From assembly GCF_034702125.1 (NCBI RefSeq), contig NC_085875.1, positions 48,313,606 through 48,377,605 on the forward strand: DNA of 64,000 bases, given 5' to 3'. How positions within the stretch are numbered: the stretch's first letter is position 1; each line of letters begins with the position of its first letter. The position numbers and the translations under genes were made by a program. Under the pieces are notes generated by a model. The model saw only the letters and a program-made list of their open reading frames with translations, ran no database searches and had not been told where the DNA came from. Below, piece after piece: positions 1-12,329 of the stretch. This stretch comes from Engraulis encrasicolus (lineage: Eukaryota > Chordata > Actinopteri > Clupeiformes > Engraulidae).

Positions 1-560
1 GACATACTAAAAATCTAGTAAAATCTGTCTTTGGGAAATAAGTTTTTTCAACATGGCTGCCATAGGCTTATTATAAGGGTCAAGAGACACTCCAGGTGAA
101 TAGGCCAAAAAATTTAGCTTGCCGATATCACCATGAAACTTAATCCGGTGATTACTCACATATTTGTGAGTAAAAAATGTATTGCAAGTTTTCTGAAATG
201 TTATGTTTTAATGTGGTAATTGGACTATATCTAATTAAATATGCATTAAATTTCAAAATGCAAAACCTCAAAATCTGAAAAAGCCAAGCTCAAAATTACT
301 CTTTTATTTTGTTTCTAGTAAGCCAGAAGATATCTTCAGAAGAGATTATGGACATCTCTTTTTGTTTTGTAGTAAATCTAAAAATCTTTGTGCAGACACA
401 CCAGCTAGCATTTTTTTTTCTAAACATGATTATTTAACATCTCTCTTAGATAAATAATTGAGTTTTATGTGTCTCAAGTTCTTCCAGACATTCTTTGAGT
501 CTGGTGGTATCATTCTTAGCATGTATCAAGGGCAAGGTCAGCTGTCCTCAAATCATAGCC
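1..560. other. AT-rich non-coding stretch
   Basis: I see no gene, splice-supported exon or clear repeat here. It is AT-rich sequence leading into the LINE remnant that follows. Confidence 0.5.
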
Positions 561-564
561 TCTC

Positions 565-950
565 CACAGAGGTGTCCTACGGGCTGGTGCTGGGACTCCT
601 ATTTGCCATGTACACCACATCACTGGGCCATGTTATCTGTTCTCACAGCTTCTCATACTACTGTTACACCGATGAAGCACAGTTACTTTGTGCCAGATGA
701 CTCCACGGTCACACACATTTCCGCTTGCCTCTCTGAACTATCCACAAGTATGAAGGAATGCAACCTTCAGTTGAGCCTCGCCCAAATGCACTGCTGGTGA
801 TCCCAGCCAAAGATTTAGGTTGCCATGATATCGAGCTCAATATGGATTCTGCTACTGTTGCCTCAAATAAGGCCACAAGAAATCTAGGTGTCATTGCTGA
901 TGACCATCTATCATTCTCTGACCACATAGCCTCAGTTTCCCAGTCATGTC
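565..950 (+). pseudogene. Decayed L2-type LINE reverse transcriptase fragment
   Basis: Pieced across two frames, the translation follows the reverse transcriptase core of the intact L2 copy at 20.7-23.1 kb. There is GLVLGLLFAMYTTSLG (compare GSCLGPLLFSLYMLPLG), then YTDEAQLYF where the active element has YADDTQLYI, and then NLGVIADDHLSFSDHI (compare SLGVVIDSDLSFEPHI). The catalytic YADD is changed to YTDE and the frame is broken near 697. It is a dead 5'- and 3'-truncated copy. The family assignment rests on this comparison. Confidence 0.7.
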
Positions 951-1990
951 CTCTTTTTCATGCCCTAATTGAATACAAGGCCCTGACCCTTGCCTATGAA
1001 GCTACAACAGGCCCTACTCTGGCTTACCCGAAAGCTATGCTAAAGCCCTATGTCCTTTCAGGACATTGTCTGTCTCCAGTACCAACCGTTTCACCTTGCC
1101 CTCTACTTACACATGTAGTGGCTCCTGTCTATTCAGTTCAGCTGCTGAAAGACCCAAAATACCTAGTGACACCATGATTCATCACTGATGATGTGTCCTG
1201 ACAAACAGCACATGGATATTATCATAGCAGTAGTGTCTTTATCCACCCAAACCGCACTCCAAACAAACAGATCCTGAAAACATGTTAGTTCATGCCAATG
1301 TAATTATCATGTAGTAACCTTTATTTTAAAAAACTTTGATCTTGAAAATGACACCTTTCCTGAAGTCAGATTTTCCTAGATTTTTAGTATGTTATTAAGG
1401 ACACTTAGAGGTAACGAAATCAGTTGAAAAACCTTTTGTATCAATTTTTTTGGGGTTAGGTCTTTTTTTTGCATAGATGTACTCGCCTATGTACAGCACA
1501 AGCGACTGGCTGAGTCATGGCACTGGCTGTGGTTGGATTGAGGCACACTTGGTTTAACCTGTCATCCATGAATGACTAGGATAATACGGAGGTCATGGTC
1601 CATGGTCCACCCCGTTTCCAACTCTGGCCTCTTCAGTTCGAACGCTATTGAGGCTATCCAGCAGCAGTTCGAGGTGCTAAAGAAGCAGCAGCCAACTTTC
1701 AGGGTTATGGTCCCTTCTCGTCAAGTGATATACACTTGGCCTGCGCCAAATTACCGACGTCGGTCCTCATACTCTGCCCCGTCTTCCCTACAACTGTCTA
1801 AGGCCTCTACCAGTGCTGACCACAAGGATGCCTCCTGGGATGGCCACGGCTCTAGCCTGGCGTAGGGAAAACACACTAAGACGTGGTCCAAGAGACTCCG
1901 GTCCGGACTGGTTTATTGGTGTTACGACCGGGAGTGTTTGTACGTACCGTAGAGAGAGAATCGTCGAAAGAATTTCGACTGATAGAGAAC
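951..1990. other. No recognisable gene
   Basis: An open frame at 1572-1865 (97 aa) has no motif I recognise. It may belong to the retroelement debris that follows. Nothing else is supported. Confidence 0.4.
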
Positions 1991-1992
1991 AA

Positions 1993-2290
1993 TAGGACAT
2001 GTATATGTCCCCGGTTCTCTGAGGGAGAATGAGAGAGACAATTCTCTTCGATTCCCTTCTCATTCAGAAAAGCTCAGAGAATTGATGGTGGAAACAGGGC
2101 CTGCGCATGCGCTGCCCCCCTTTTATAGCCTCCCAAGGAGAGGCTACAGGTCCTCACAGCTTATGACTGCGGCTGTTATTATAAAGGTGCTTCGGTGGAA
2201 TGTCTCATACGATGAGGACCTCCCGTAGAGAGAGAATCGTCTCTCTCATTCTCCATCAGAGAACTGGGACATATACCTACATGTCCTATT
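1993..2290. repeat. Inverted repeat, possible DIRS-like terminal region
   Basis: An arm of about 55 bp at 1993-2048 (ggacatgtatatgtcc, then ccggttctctgagggag) is repeated in reverse complement at about 2224-2287. The sequence gtagagagagaatcgt also occurs as a direct repeat near 1950 and 2225. The style resembles terminal regions of fish DIRS-like retroelements, but no recombinase frame is attached, so the class is only a guess. Confidence 0.45.
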
Positions 2291-3099
2291 TTTTCATGTT
2301 TGCATATTAACAGAGACGAATTGATAATTGTATGGCTTTATGGTAACACTTTATAATAAGTACCCCTTTTTAAGCACAAGTTAAGCCTTAGTTAAGCCTT
2401 ATTTTAACATTAGTTAACCCTTACTGAATCACGAGTTAGTCATTATGTAAATATTATTTCTCATTTCTTAATCATTAACTACTACCATTAGTAAATGGTT
2501 TGTGTGTGCTGATGTAACTGTTTGCTAAGCAAAGTTAAGCCTTAGTCAAGCCTTATTTTAACATTAGTTAACCCTTAGTGAATCACGAGGTAGTCATTAT
2601 GTATTTCTTGGTAATTAATACATACTGTTAATTAATGATTCGTTTATGGTGATTGAACTTTCTGCTAAGCATTAATAAACCATCATTAAAATGTCAGATA
2701 ACCCTCCTTTATTTATGAAAAAAACATTATCTCTTTGTTGTCTCCTACCACCTAACCATTAACAATTACTAATATGCATGTATGGTAATGGTTTGTAAAC
2801 TCTTGCTTTAGCATCAGTGAAATCTTAATTAACCCTTTTGTAATGGTTAGTGTGTGATGACTGGTAACAAGGCAAACAGTAAGTTGAGGCTCATGTGACT
2901 GCCCCTCATAGATGTTTCTGGACATTAACAAATGACTTGTTAAGCATTGCTTATGCATTATCAAGGATATATAACCCATTACTTAAGTATATCTGGGGAA
3001 CTGTTCTAAAGTGAAAACCTGTTAATGCTTTACAACACATTAACAAATGACTTGTTAAGCATTGCTTATGGATTATCAAGGAGTTACAACTCATTGCTT

Positions 3100-3198
3100 G
3101 AGGCGGTGGTAGCTCAGATGGGGGCTCGAACAGGGCTCGAACCTGCAATCTTTGGGTTGCTGAACGGCTCCTCTACCACCTGAGCTACCACCGCCTCA
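3100..3198 (-). repeat. tRNA-like SINE head in palindromic arrangement
   Basis: On the minus strand the sequence opens ggcggtggtagctcaggtgg (A-box-like) and carries the B-box-like ggttcgagccc. The same head begins again in reverse at 3100, making a short palindrome. It is related to the longer SINE at 3450-3642. It lacks the pairing of a functional tRNA gene, so I do not call a tRNA. Confidence 0.65.
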
Positions 3199-3449
3199 AG
3201 TAGCGAGTTGTAACTCCTTGATAATCGACAAGTAATGCTTAACAAGGCATTTGTTAATGTGTTGTGAAGCCTTAACAGGTTTTCACTTTAGAACAGTTCC
3301 CCAGATATACTTAAGTAATGGGTTATAACCCCCTGATAATGCTTAAGAAATGCTTAACAAGTCATTTGTTAATGTGTTGGAAACCCTTAACAGGTTTTCA
3401 CTTTAGAGCAGTTCCCCAGATATGCTTAAGTAATGGTAAATGAACTATG

Positions 3450-3642
3450 TGTATGTGTATGCCTCACATTCACCCTCAAATTCACACAGCGGTGACCAAG
3501 GCTGCCACGCAAGGTACCACCCTGCCACCAGGAGAAACTTGGGGTTAAGTATCTTGCTCAAGGAGACAGGCCGAGTGGGGCTCGAACCTGAAATCTTTGG
3601 GTTGCTGAACGGCTCCTCTACCATCTGAGCTACCACTGCCTC
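3450..3642 (-). repeat. tRNA-derived SINE
   Basis: Read on the minus strand, a tRNA-like head (gcagtggtagctcagatgg, then ggttcgagcccc) is followed by the tRNA-unrelated body of fish SINEs (tccttgagcaagatactta, ctcctggtggcagggtgg) and ends near gaatgtgaggc. It lies inside the hAT-like palindrome, so it inserted there or was carried by it. Confidence 0.7.
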
Positions 3643-4591
3643 AAGCAATGAGCTGTAACTCCTTGATAATCCATAAGCAATGCTTAACAAGTCATTTGTT
3701 AATGTGTTGTAAAGCCTTAACAGGTTTTCACTTTAGAACAGTTCCCCAGATATACTTAAGTTATGGGTTATATATCCTTGATAATGCATTAGCAATGCTT
3801 AACAAGTCATTTGTTAATGTCCAGAAACATCCATGAGGGGCCGTCACATGAGCCTCAACTTACTGTTTGCCTTGTTACCAGTCATCACACACTAACCATT
3901 ACAAAAGGGTTAATTAAGATTTCACTGATGCTAAAGCAAGAGTTTACAAACCATTACCATACATGCCTAATAGTACTTGTTAATGGTTAGGTGGTAGGAG
4001 ACAACACAATGTTTTTTCATAAATAAAGGAGGGTTATCTGATATTTTAATGATGGTTTACTAATGCTTAGCAGAAAGTTTAATCACCATAAACAAATAAT
4101 TAGTTAACAGTATGTAATAATTACCAAGAAATACATAATGACTACCTCATGGATTACAAATGGTTAACTAATATTAAAATAAGGCTTGACTAAGGCTTAA
4201 CATTGCTTAGTGAATTCAGCACACACAAACCATTTACTAACGGTAGTAGTTAATGATTAAAAAATGAGAAATAATAATTACATAATGACTAACTCGTGAT
4301 TCACTAAGGGTTAACTAATGTTAAAATAAGGCTTAACTAAGGCTTAACTTGTGCTTAAAAAGGGGTACTTATTATAAAGTGTTACCGGCTTTATCTCAAT
4401 GCTTCCACCCTCAGGCTTAGTGAAATTGGTAGTGCACAGCATATTGATATGGTTTCAAAATAATCAAAGACCTTCTATTCAGCTTATCACATGTCCGAGG
4501 TACTTCCTTCATCAAGGTCTAGGTCCATGTGCTCAAAGACAGCATGGTTTAAGGCGGTGGTTCCCACACATTTCCCCTCTTTTGTACTTAA

Positions 4592-5006
4592 AGGAACAGT
4601 CCACTCTTTTTTTGATTTTCACATATTTGCAGTATTTCCAAGCATTATTCATGAATGTGCATATCATTTTCTTCTCAGTTTTTTCAGTACTTACATTTAT
4701 TGGATCAGAATAATTAGCATAGCTTAGCATTATCACTGGAAGTGAATGGAGGCATTAGCATCAAGCCACAAATGATCACAGGACACAGTTTTGTACTCAG
4801 GTGAATTTTACATCAATTTCAAAGTACTTTATAAGTACATTTGATGATATTTTGTTTGCCCCCATAGACTTGCATTGCTATGCTTAATTTGGCTATACTG
4901 TTAAACTAGGCAATGGAAACACATAGACGAAAATGACATGCACATTCATGAATAATGCTGGGAATACTGCAAATATGTGAAAATCAAAAAAGGGTGGACT
5001 GTTCCT
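4592..5006. mobile_element. 415 bp TTAA-flanked MITE
   Basis: Terminal inverted repeats starting AGGAACAGTCCACTC run about 75 bp (to the ATTCATGAATGTGCAT region) and match in reverse complement at the right end. TTAA flanks both sides (4588-4591, 5007-5010). TTAA targets are used by piggyBac and Kolobok transposases; which one moved this element cannot be told here. It is non-coding. Confidence 0.85.
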
Positions 5007-5010
5007 TTAA

Positions 5011-7604
5011 GAATATTATGTCTAATAGGGCTGTACCAATACACCTAACTCACGATTCGGATGTATCACGATACTTGGCCCATGGTCCGATACGCCCCAC
5101 GATTTCCAATAATAATAATAATAATGATTATATTATTTACAATAATCATGATTATATATTTCCAACAATAGTGCAAATAATTTATTTATGTATATATTTA
5201 TTTATTTAAGTATATACTGTAATTCCTCGAATAGTAGCCGGGGTTACTTTTTTTTTTTTTTGACCAGGCTTTTGATAGGGGTAGGCTACTGTGTGAGGGG
5301 GGGCTCTATTTTTTTTTCTCAATGATTGTCATATGGGGAGAAAAACTAAGCTCACAATTTTGTACCGTACATTTATTAATTCATAATTAATTCATATATC
5401 GATTCTTATTGCATAGCATTTAGTATTTTCTTAATTAATGTTATTAACAATGGTACCTGTAGCCTAAGACACTTGAAGCCGTTTATGGGCACGCAAGATG
5501 GCACGTCTAACATGGCACATCTGTGATAAACCTCAGGAAGTTTCGTCGTCATGAGAGTGGCACAAGATGTAAACTTAAAATGAACTAACAGATGCATGCA
5601 CATCCAGGTGCGTGGACAGAGATGAATAGCCTAATGAAAGTTGGCAATTGTGAACATGAAAGTGCACTAAGAGTAAATGCTGGCCTGTTCTGTGTCAGTA
5701 ACATCAGCGCAGCGCGACATGAGGGAACATCATTCACGGCCGGAAAGGCAATGACGAGTGTTTCCCCCCCACAAATTTGGGGATATCTTTGGCGCAAGGC
5801 TATTTCAATCCAAGCTGCCAGCCCTTGTGTTCTCTGGGCAGGAAAGCCTGTGATTATTTAATTTCAAATAGATATGCATATTTCGGGGCTTACGAATGTC
5901 AGATAAGTTTGATACAACAGCGGGCATTTGGCATTGGGGGATTCTGTTTGAGGGTGTGCGCAAAAATCGCACATTCTCCTTCACCTGCATGGGACTTAGT
6001 ATTCACCCTGGCTCCGAAAGGTTTTTGAAGGACTTTTGACATGTAACTTGTGAAAGAAAAAAACCAATAAACGTATATACTGATTTTAAACTGCTGTATT
6101 GGACAAGTCTTTAATTACCACTAAAACATAATTACTGTCACTATCACTGACTTTATCAGAATGGTTCTAATCAGGTTTTCACAGGGTTTTGTCCTGGGCC
6201 TGGCCAATGTGGTCAGTGGGTTACAAAATTATTTTAATTAAAATGTATGTAAAATGCCAGCATTATATCAGTACTTCCTTTGGGAAGGCAGTCTTTTCTA
6301 ATATCAATGACCACTTCGCTAAATAATCTATCATAGCAAAGGCCTACTGTCTAGTTAGCTTGTTAGCTGATGTGGCCAGTGCCAAGTTAATTGTGAGTAC
6401 GCCATTCTCAATTAAGGTTGAGACAGCCCTAAGGTTACGGTACACAATTTCTCCTGCATGTTCGAACAAATCATAGAAACCAATTTTTTTTGTTTTAATT
6501 GCAGACCAATCACAATTATCATTTCTATATGTAACCTTTCAAATTGGTATTTGCCTCCATCTCTTAAATTGGAAATCTTTTTCACTGGGAATGCATTCAA
6601 TATAATAGGCCTTTAAGTTAAATTGCGGATTATTGCAGGAAATAATTTATTTGAGATCAAAGTGAAAGCCCGCACTCAAGAAACAAAATCTAGACACTTG
6701 AACAGAGCTCATCAGCGCACCTCCCAAACACAGCGTGCATCTGTGAGGAAAGCCCCTCCTCTCACTGTTCGTCACTGTCCCCTCTGAGACCTGAGACATA
6801 CCGGTATGCTTGGGCCACTCTTCTTCTCTCTCCTTCATCTGCAGCATTTAAGGTAGCCAGACTGTGCCCTCCTAGTGAGTGACGCAACACTTTCAGCATC
6901 GGTCGAGAGCAATGCAAGTACTTTCTGACTCCTCCCACTTTGTCGGTAAGCAAACTACCATAAGCAAACCAAGAGCGGCAGGTCAACCATGCCATTTGGG
7001 AAATGTTAATTGTTATGCTCTTGGTCAGACCAAGTCTCGAAGAGATTTGAACGTTAATGATAATCAGACTACATTTAAGGTTTTTCAGTGACTATTAATT
7101 GGTGGCTGTTGATAGGAGTTACAACTTTCAAAACATGTCTGTACTGATGACGTTGTCGTGCAAAGTACCATATCATTCATGTTAGCTGACTGACGAGTCA
7201 TATGCAAATCGTAAACATCAGGCAAACCTTGTATGACTCGCCGAAAACTATATTTATGCAGATATGAATGGTGACTTAAGTTGAATGCGCAATAAGTTTA
7301 AGGCAAATAAGGACACATTATTTTGCCATCGAGTTGCGGTAGGAATTTCATATCTTGCAATCAGCGATTTGATCGGTGCTTGACTGGGTTTGTGATCCAA
7401 GCTATTTTTAGGCAATATCGGCTGATCATGATCGACAGCAGATTGATTTGAGCATCTCTTGTCCTCAAGATCTACTGGTACACTGTGATCGATTGTTTGG
7501 CCCCTTCTGATCTACATCTTAGGGAATGCACTTAAAATAAACATCACCCATTCCAATGTCATCTTGAAACAAATGGTAATAAAAAATACTGTGCAAATCT
7601 TCGG
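5011..7604. other. Intergenic or intronic repeat debris
   Basis: It contains an (AAT)n run near 5108, fragments of common fish MITE ends (for example gggctgtaccaatacacc at 5027), and otherwise unremarkable sequence. Short open frames show no domain or splice support. Confidence 0.4.
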
Positions 7605-8730
7605 GTTTAAACTTATTACTGTGCAACAACCAATAAGGAAGCCTGATTCGGTAACACTTTACAATAAGGTTACGTGAGTTATGACGGAATAATGTCTGAA
7701 GTAATGATTGATTAGGAAATAACCGGTAGTAGAGTGGCCGCCATGACTGAAATGCTCCCTGAAGCTAGTATACAGTCTGCACCGCCTCCCCATAGCACCA
7801 TGCTAATGTTAGCTTGAGACGAGCGTCAATACGCCAGTGTGCTCAGTGTATTTTTAAGGTGTAGTAACTTAATTTAATAAAACTACATATGAAAGTTAAA
7901 ATATTAACAAATAATAACAAATTTAACCACGTAGGTAAATATGCCTGTGCAGTAGTTATATTCAGTGGAGCCTGTGTTTACCTTTACATGTCCTACTTTT
8001 TGTATGTTTCATTAGGCTTACCTTCATTTATAAATTCTATCACTTTGTGATATAGCTTCATCAGTCACCGGTGGCCACTGTCTGACATCGTTAATCCATG
8101 AAACTTTATTCAGGCTGTCATGTTGCTGCTAAGTCACCAGAATTTATTAGAGTACAGCCTTTTGCCGAAACGCCCCCCTGACACACCTGTCAGGAGCAAG
8201 CTGGTGCTTCTCTAGGAACTATTAGCGGGCACTCACTATGCACGGAAATGCACAGGATGTTTGCGAGTTTGCTGGGAATAAACTTTCAGGAGGGTCCCTG
8301 CATGGCCTATGGACAACAAGCAAATGCACATGTGCTTTTTGCCAACCCCTTGACACGTGCTGCACTGAGAAGCACACAAAATAAACAGTTGGGCCTACAT
8401 CGCATAGTCTTTTCAAAGACTGGCGCGCTTCTGCCTTATTATTGTACTACAATATATATGTTCAAATACCTAAATCGACACTATCGCCTTCCCCCCCCAT
8501 CCCTTCCATGGTCATGTTTCTAGGATCCCCCAAGGGCTCTCTACCACCCCCAGGGGGGTCGCTGGCGCTCATGTTGAGAAACGGTAGTCGTCACAAGATG
8601 GTCGCTTCTTAGATCTGTGTATAATAACATCACCATTATCCTCAGCGTCTTCAACTGTTTGTACGTCATCGTCACTCTTCACCACTCTTTAAACGGCAGT
8701 CACAACCAAAGAGACTTGAGATAGAGGAAT
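7605..8730 (+). pseudogene. Degenerate copy of the linker exon region, split by an insertion
   Basis: Positions 7605-7649 (ggtttaaa, then attactgtgcaacaacc) match intron sequence at 54402-54450. Positions about 8610-8715 (ccattatcctcagcgtcttc, then catcgtcactcttcaccact) match the linker exon at 54489-54572 and its acceptor. In between lies about 950 bp that begins with the element end ggtaacactttacaataagg at 7650. The exon copy now has a stop (tctttaaacggc) and no good donor, so it is not coding. Confidence 0.6.
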
Positions 8731-8739
8731 TACAGACAT

Positions 8740-9050
8740 CATCACAGCGTAGTATGATCAGCCGCGAGGGGAGTCTCATTTCTTCTATGGTCAGTACTTG
8801 AGGCATCAAAGTAAAGTGCAATGTGCAGTTAATTTGGTCACACACTGAACACTGACAACCGGATATCCTCTTTCGGCCAATTTTTGCAGAGTTTCTGGAT
8901 TTTGGGGAGTCACAATTTTTATCCATCATGGTGTCGCATCCATTGACCATGCGCACAGGAGTTCATTTTCCATCCACTCGTGTCCTCAGGTCTCAGCTCC
9001 TGCTCACAGTGTATGAATGAATCACGGGGTTTAAAAGTTCACATCTCACT
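8740..9050. repeat. Duplicated segment shared with 50.97-51.6 kb
   Basis: Blocks such as atttcttctatggtcag and cactgaacactgacaaccgg, continuing to ttttggggagtc, occur both here and in the protease-gene intron at about 50985-51600. The intron copy is interrupted by a TTAA MITE that is absent here. This is either a segmental duplicate or an older dispersed repeat. Confidence 0.65.
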
Positions 9051-9293
9051 ACTCATATCCCCACACTATACGATCTGACGTTCTGATGCGACCAGAATGC
9101 ACACGCTGTACAACTCTGCAGATGGCAAAAACAAGAAAGGGAAATGTGCACCTGAGCTGGAGGCGAAGATGTGAATATGAGCGAATACTGCCCAGGCAAT
9201 TTGTACAATGTAGTTTCAAATCGGGTTGTAGCACTGCTTCAAGTGTGTTTTCACTCATGAGGGGTGACCAAGATTTTAAACAGTTATGATTTT

Positions 9294-9632
9294 CTTACAA
9301 CCATTCAATTACTGATCGGAAGCGGGTCGTGAGGTGAAAGTGCTCGCCGTTATACCACAATGCAAGGCTTACTATACAATGCAAGCCAAGAATCGGGCTT
9401 GGGACTTACAACCATACAATTACTGATTGGAAGCTGGTCGTGAGGTGACAGTGCTCGCCGTTATACCACAATGCAAGGCTTACTATACAATGCAAGCCAA
9501 GAATCGGGCTTGGGACTTACAACCATACAATTACTGATCGGAAGCTGGTCGTGAGGTGACAGTGCTCGCTGTCATACCATGTACACAATGCAAGGCTCAC
9601 TATACAATGCAAGCCAAAAATGGGGCATGAGA
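9294..9632 (+). repeat. Tandem repeat, 111 bp unit, three copies
   Basis: Units start at 9294, 9405 and 9516 with cttacaaccat(t/a)caattac and share ctggtcgtgaggtgacagtg and ggcttactatacaatgcaag. The third unit has small insertions and diverges at its end. It lies just upstream of the linker exon. No function is evident. Confidence 0.9.
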
Positions 9633-9801
9633 CTGACAAATTGTGGCGAAATCGAGCCAAAAATCAAAACAAGAAGCACCTCAATTTATTCGCCATTTAC
9701 ATCAGGAGAAAACATCAATTACACATGGAGATATGGTGTTGATGGTTGAATGTATGTGTTTCATAGCAACGTATACCAATTATATGAGATTTAATTTTCA
9801 G

Positions 9802-9966
9802 GTGAAACATCAATGGCAACACTTAGTTCAGCCATGGTATCATTTGGACGTACCACATCCATGACAACATCAGAGGACACAACAGCATATGTTGCCACAT
9901 CATCGGTTTTCACAACTCTTTCAACGGCAGTCACAAGTCCTACTTCATCTGACAGTACACCAACAA
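9802..9966 (+). CDS. Ser/Thr-rich linker exon of the mucin-SEA-protease locus
   Basis: An acceptor (ttaattttcag) and a donor (gtaagt) bracket 165 nt that is open in the phase-1 frame at both ends. The product starts ETSMATLSSAMVSFGRTTSM and is Ser/Thr-rich. Its first half matches the start of the big mucin exon at 18029 (both have SSAMVSFG or NSAMVSFG, and the upstream intron matches too). Its second half, donor and downstream intron (to about 10140) match the linker exon at 54489-54572. The exon looks like a hybrid of duplicated modules. Symmetric 1-1 phase lets such exons be added or lost without a frameshift. Expression is unproven. Confidence 0.65.
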
Positions 9967-12329
9967 GTAAGTAGTGTATTAGTAATGTCCTCCTTACACA
10001 ATAAGCTTAGCAAAACAAGAAGCACTGCAACATGAGATGACCTCGATGGCATTATGATGCTGAGTTACTTTACCCCACATCATATCATGCCTCTGCATGA
10101 ATGGTCAGACGGATCGGTCAAACATCTATTTACTGTTTTTCATACCCTAAGACATCACTCAGCGCATAGTGTTTGAGGAGTTATTCCATTCTCTGCTCTT
10201 GAGTTGGCAGAGCCAAAAAAATAATATGTGCGCACCAGAAATTATCTTCCTAGAGCAAAACACATCCCTAAACCTATCATGTCAGTATACATTTTTGAAA
10301 CCTTTGGTTTTACCAGCAAAACAACATTTCCAAGAGAATATGGTTAATTCACTAAATCTTGAGAAAGTGGATAAAACGTGTTTTAATTTTGAAAGAAAAA
10401 CAAATCCAATATACAGTCATAGAAAAGAGTTTGTACATCCCTTGAAATTTCTCACATTATCATAAAATTTGATATATCCAGAAACAACAAGAAGGAACAA
10501 TCAGGGTCTGCTCTAACTAATTCTACCCAAACATGTACTTGTCATCATATTTTTATTGACCATAACATGTAAACATTCTCAAAAGAGGGTGGCATAAGTC
10601 ACTTTTTGGGTGCTTTCCTGCTTGCGTTTTGGTCTCTACTGGTCTTACATACACTCCAGACATGAAAACAACCATCCAGCCCTTTTTTTGTGAGTCAACA
10701 GAAAGAATTTGACACTGCCTACTGTGAGCCAGTTAACAGTTCCCAATCCATGTGACGTGTTATCGGGGACATCGAATGCTGGAGCTGCCTGGAGCTGTCC
10801 AGGGCTGCCCACCAACGGAAAACTCCTTCCACTATTTTTTGTTGGTTGTGGGGAACCACACAGACCTTCCCAAATGTGTTTGTCTATCTACTGTAGTAGC
10901 TGTAGATAGCGTTATGGCGTCTTCCTGACAGCAGGAGTGCATGTAAAGACACGAGAGCTTGACTAGTTCCATTCTGCTCTGTCCTTATTTCCTCTCGACC
11001 ACAACCGATTGTCGGCGCTGTATCTCCACATAGTCAGACCAGAGAATCGTATATCGTAATCGAGAGTCCCCTTAGCGCTGTAGATGGCGGTAGCGCACGT
11101 CTCGTGCAAACACCGCAAAAAGAGAAGAAGAAGGGGGTGCAACGCCCCCTTAGGAGACCAAATTTTGAGCACACTCCCTTGCATTGGATGGGTGGGTTTT
11201 AACATATCATTCTCTCTTGGACGATATTTGGTTAGACTCCAACTCTTCTTCAGAGAGGCGCTTCGATCTCCCACCCATGGTAGACGATGCTTGGGCCCAG
11301 CTTCCTGTTACCTCAGGGAATCCTGCACAGCAAAGAATGACTACCACCTTGGAGGCTAGTGTGGTGCTTGGCACAAAAATGCACCTTGTCCCCGGACACC
11401 GCATGCTTGGAGTCTCCAAAGGTCTTGGAGTCTCATTCTCTCACACGGAGATGACGCTTTCCCGGTTCTGACCCCTGTCAGCCCACAGGGCTCAGGAGCC
11501 TTGACTGTGAGTACAAGGGCTTCACTCTGCCTGTCCCCTTCCCCTCTCCAGCAGGTTTGAGTTCGGCCCCAGACCGTGGGAAGGACACTCTCCCTGCCCA
11601 AGGGCCACCTGCCTCTATGAGCCTAGTGAGAGAACGTCTAAACGTTACTGGGCTCCTGGTCATCAGGAAAATCCAGGGCGCCAGGGCTCTTTCTACCAGA
11701 TCACCGTATAACCTGAAGAGGGTTGTCTTCAAACTCTGGTGCGACCAATGCGGCGAGATAGCTTTCCAGTGTCCGGTGCCAATGGTACTGTCCTTCTTAC
11801 AAAACTTAAACTGGTCTTACACTGTGCGACTTTTGCCCCAATTTTTTCCCGATTTGCCACTCGCACGACTTTTTGGGAGTCGGGCCGATTTCTTGCTCAA
11901 TCGCAGGTCAATCGTGAGTCTCGCATCGTGTAGTGTACATGGGGTAACGACAAGCGATTCCACCTCACGATCTTGCAATCGTAGGGTCGTAAGAAAATCA
12001 AAACTGCTTGAAATCCTGGTCGCGCCTCGTGAGTAACTCGCACAGTTTAAGCAGTGCTACGGCCCGATTTGACAATACGCATTCACAAATTAATAGGGCC
12101 GTGCGATTCGCACTTGAGCGCATCCCCATCTCCACCTCAGGTGCGCATGTTCCCTCCTCTCTAGGCCTTCCTTACCATTAAAGTCTACCTAGCTCCTATG
12201 TCAGCGTTCCATGTGGGAATTGGCCCCAGCACTCTGGGTGCTCACCCACTAGTGTGCCATTTTATGAGAGGTGTCAGATGCTTACACCCTTTGCTACGAC
12301 AGACGATACCCCTTGGGATATATGTCTAG

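Larger units (their letters stand above)
2342..4386. mobile_element. 2.0 kb palindromic non-autonomous hAT-like element
   Basis: The left end GGTAACACTTTATAATAAGT is matched by its reverse complement at 4367-4386. The 8 bp sequence GGCTTTAT flanks both sides (2334-2341 and 4387-4394). An 8 bp target duplication is the hAT signature. The arms stay complementary for well over 150 bp, and much of the interior is also inverted repeat. There is no transposase frame, so it must have been mobilised in trans. tRNA-derived SINE pieces lie in the middle. Confidence 0.85.

Noticed and set aside
3100..3198. Functional tRNA gene
   Set aside because: A- and B-box words are present, but the arms do not form a cloverleaf and the head is followed by SINE body in the related copy. 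It is a tRNA-derived SINE.
9294..9632. CRISPR-like or satellite array
   Set aside because: Three contiguous 111 bp units without spacers in vertebrate DNA. It is an ordinary tandem repeat.
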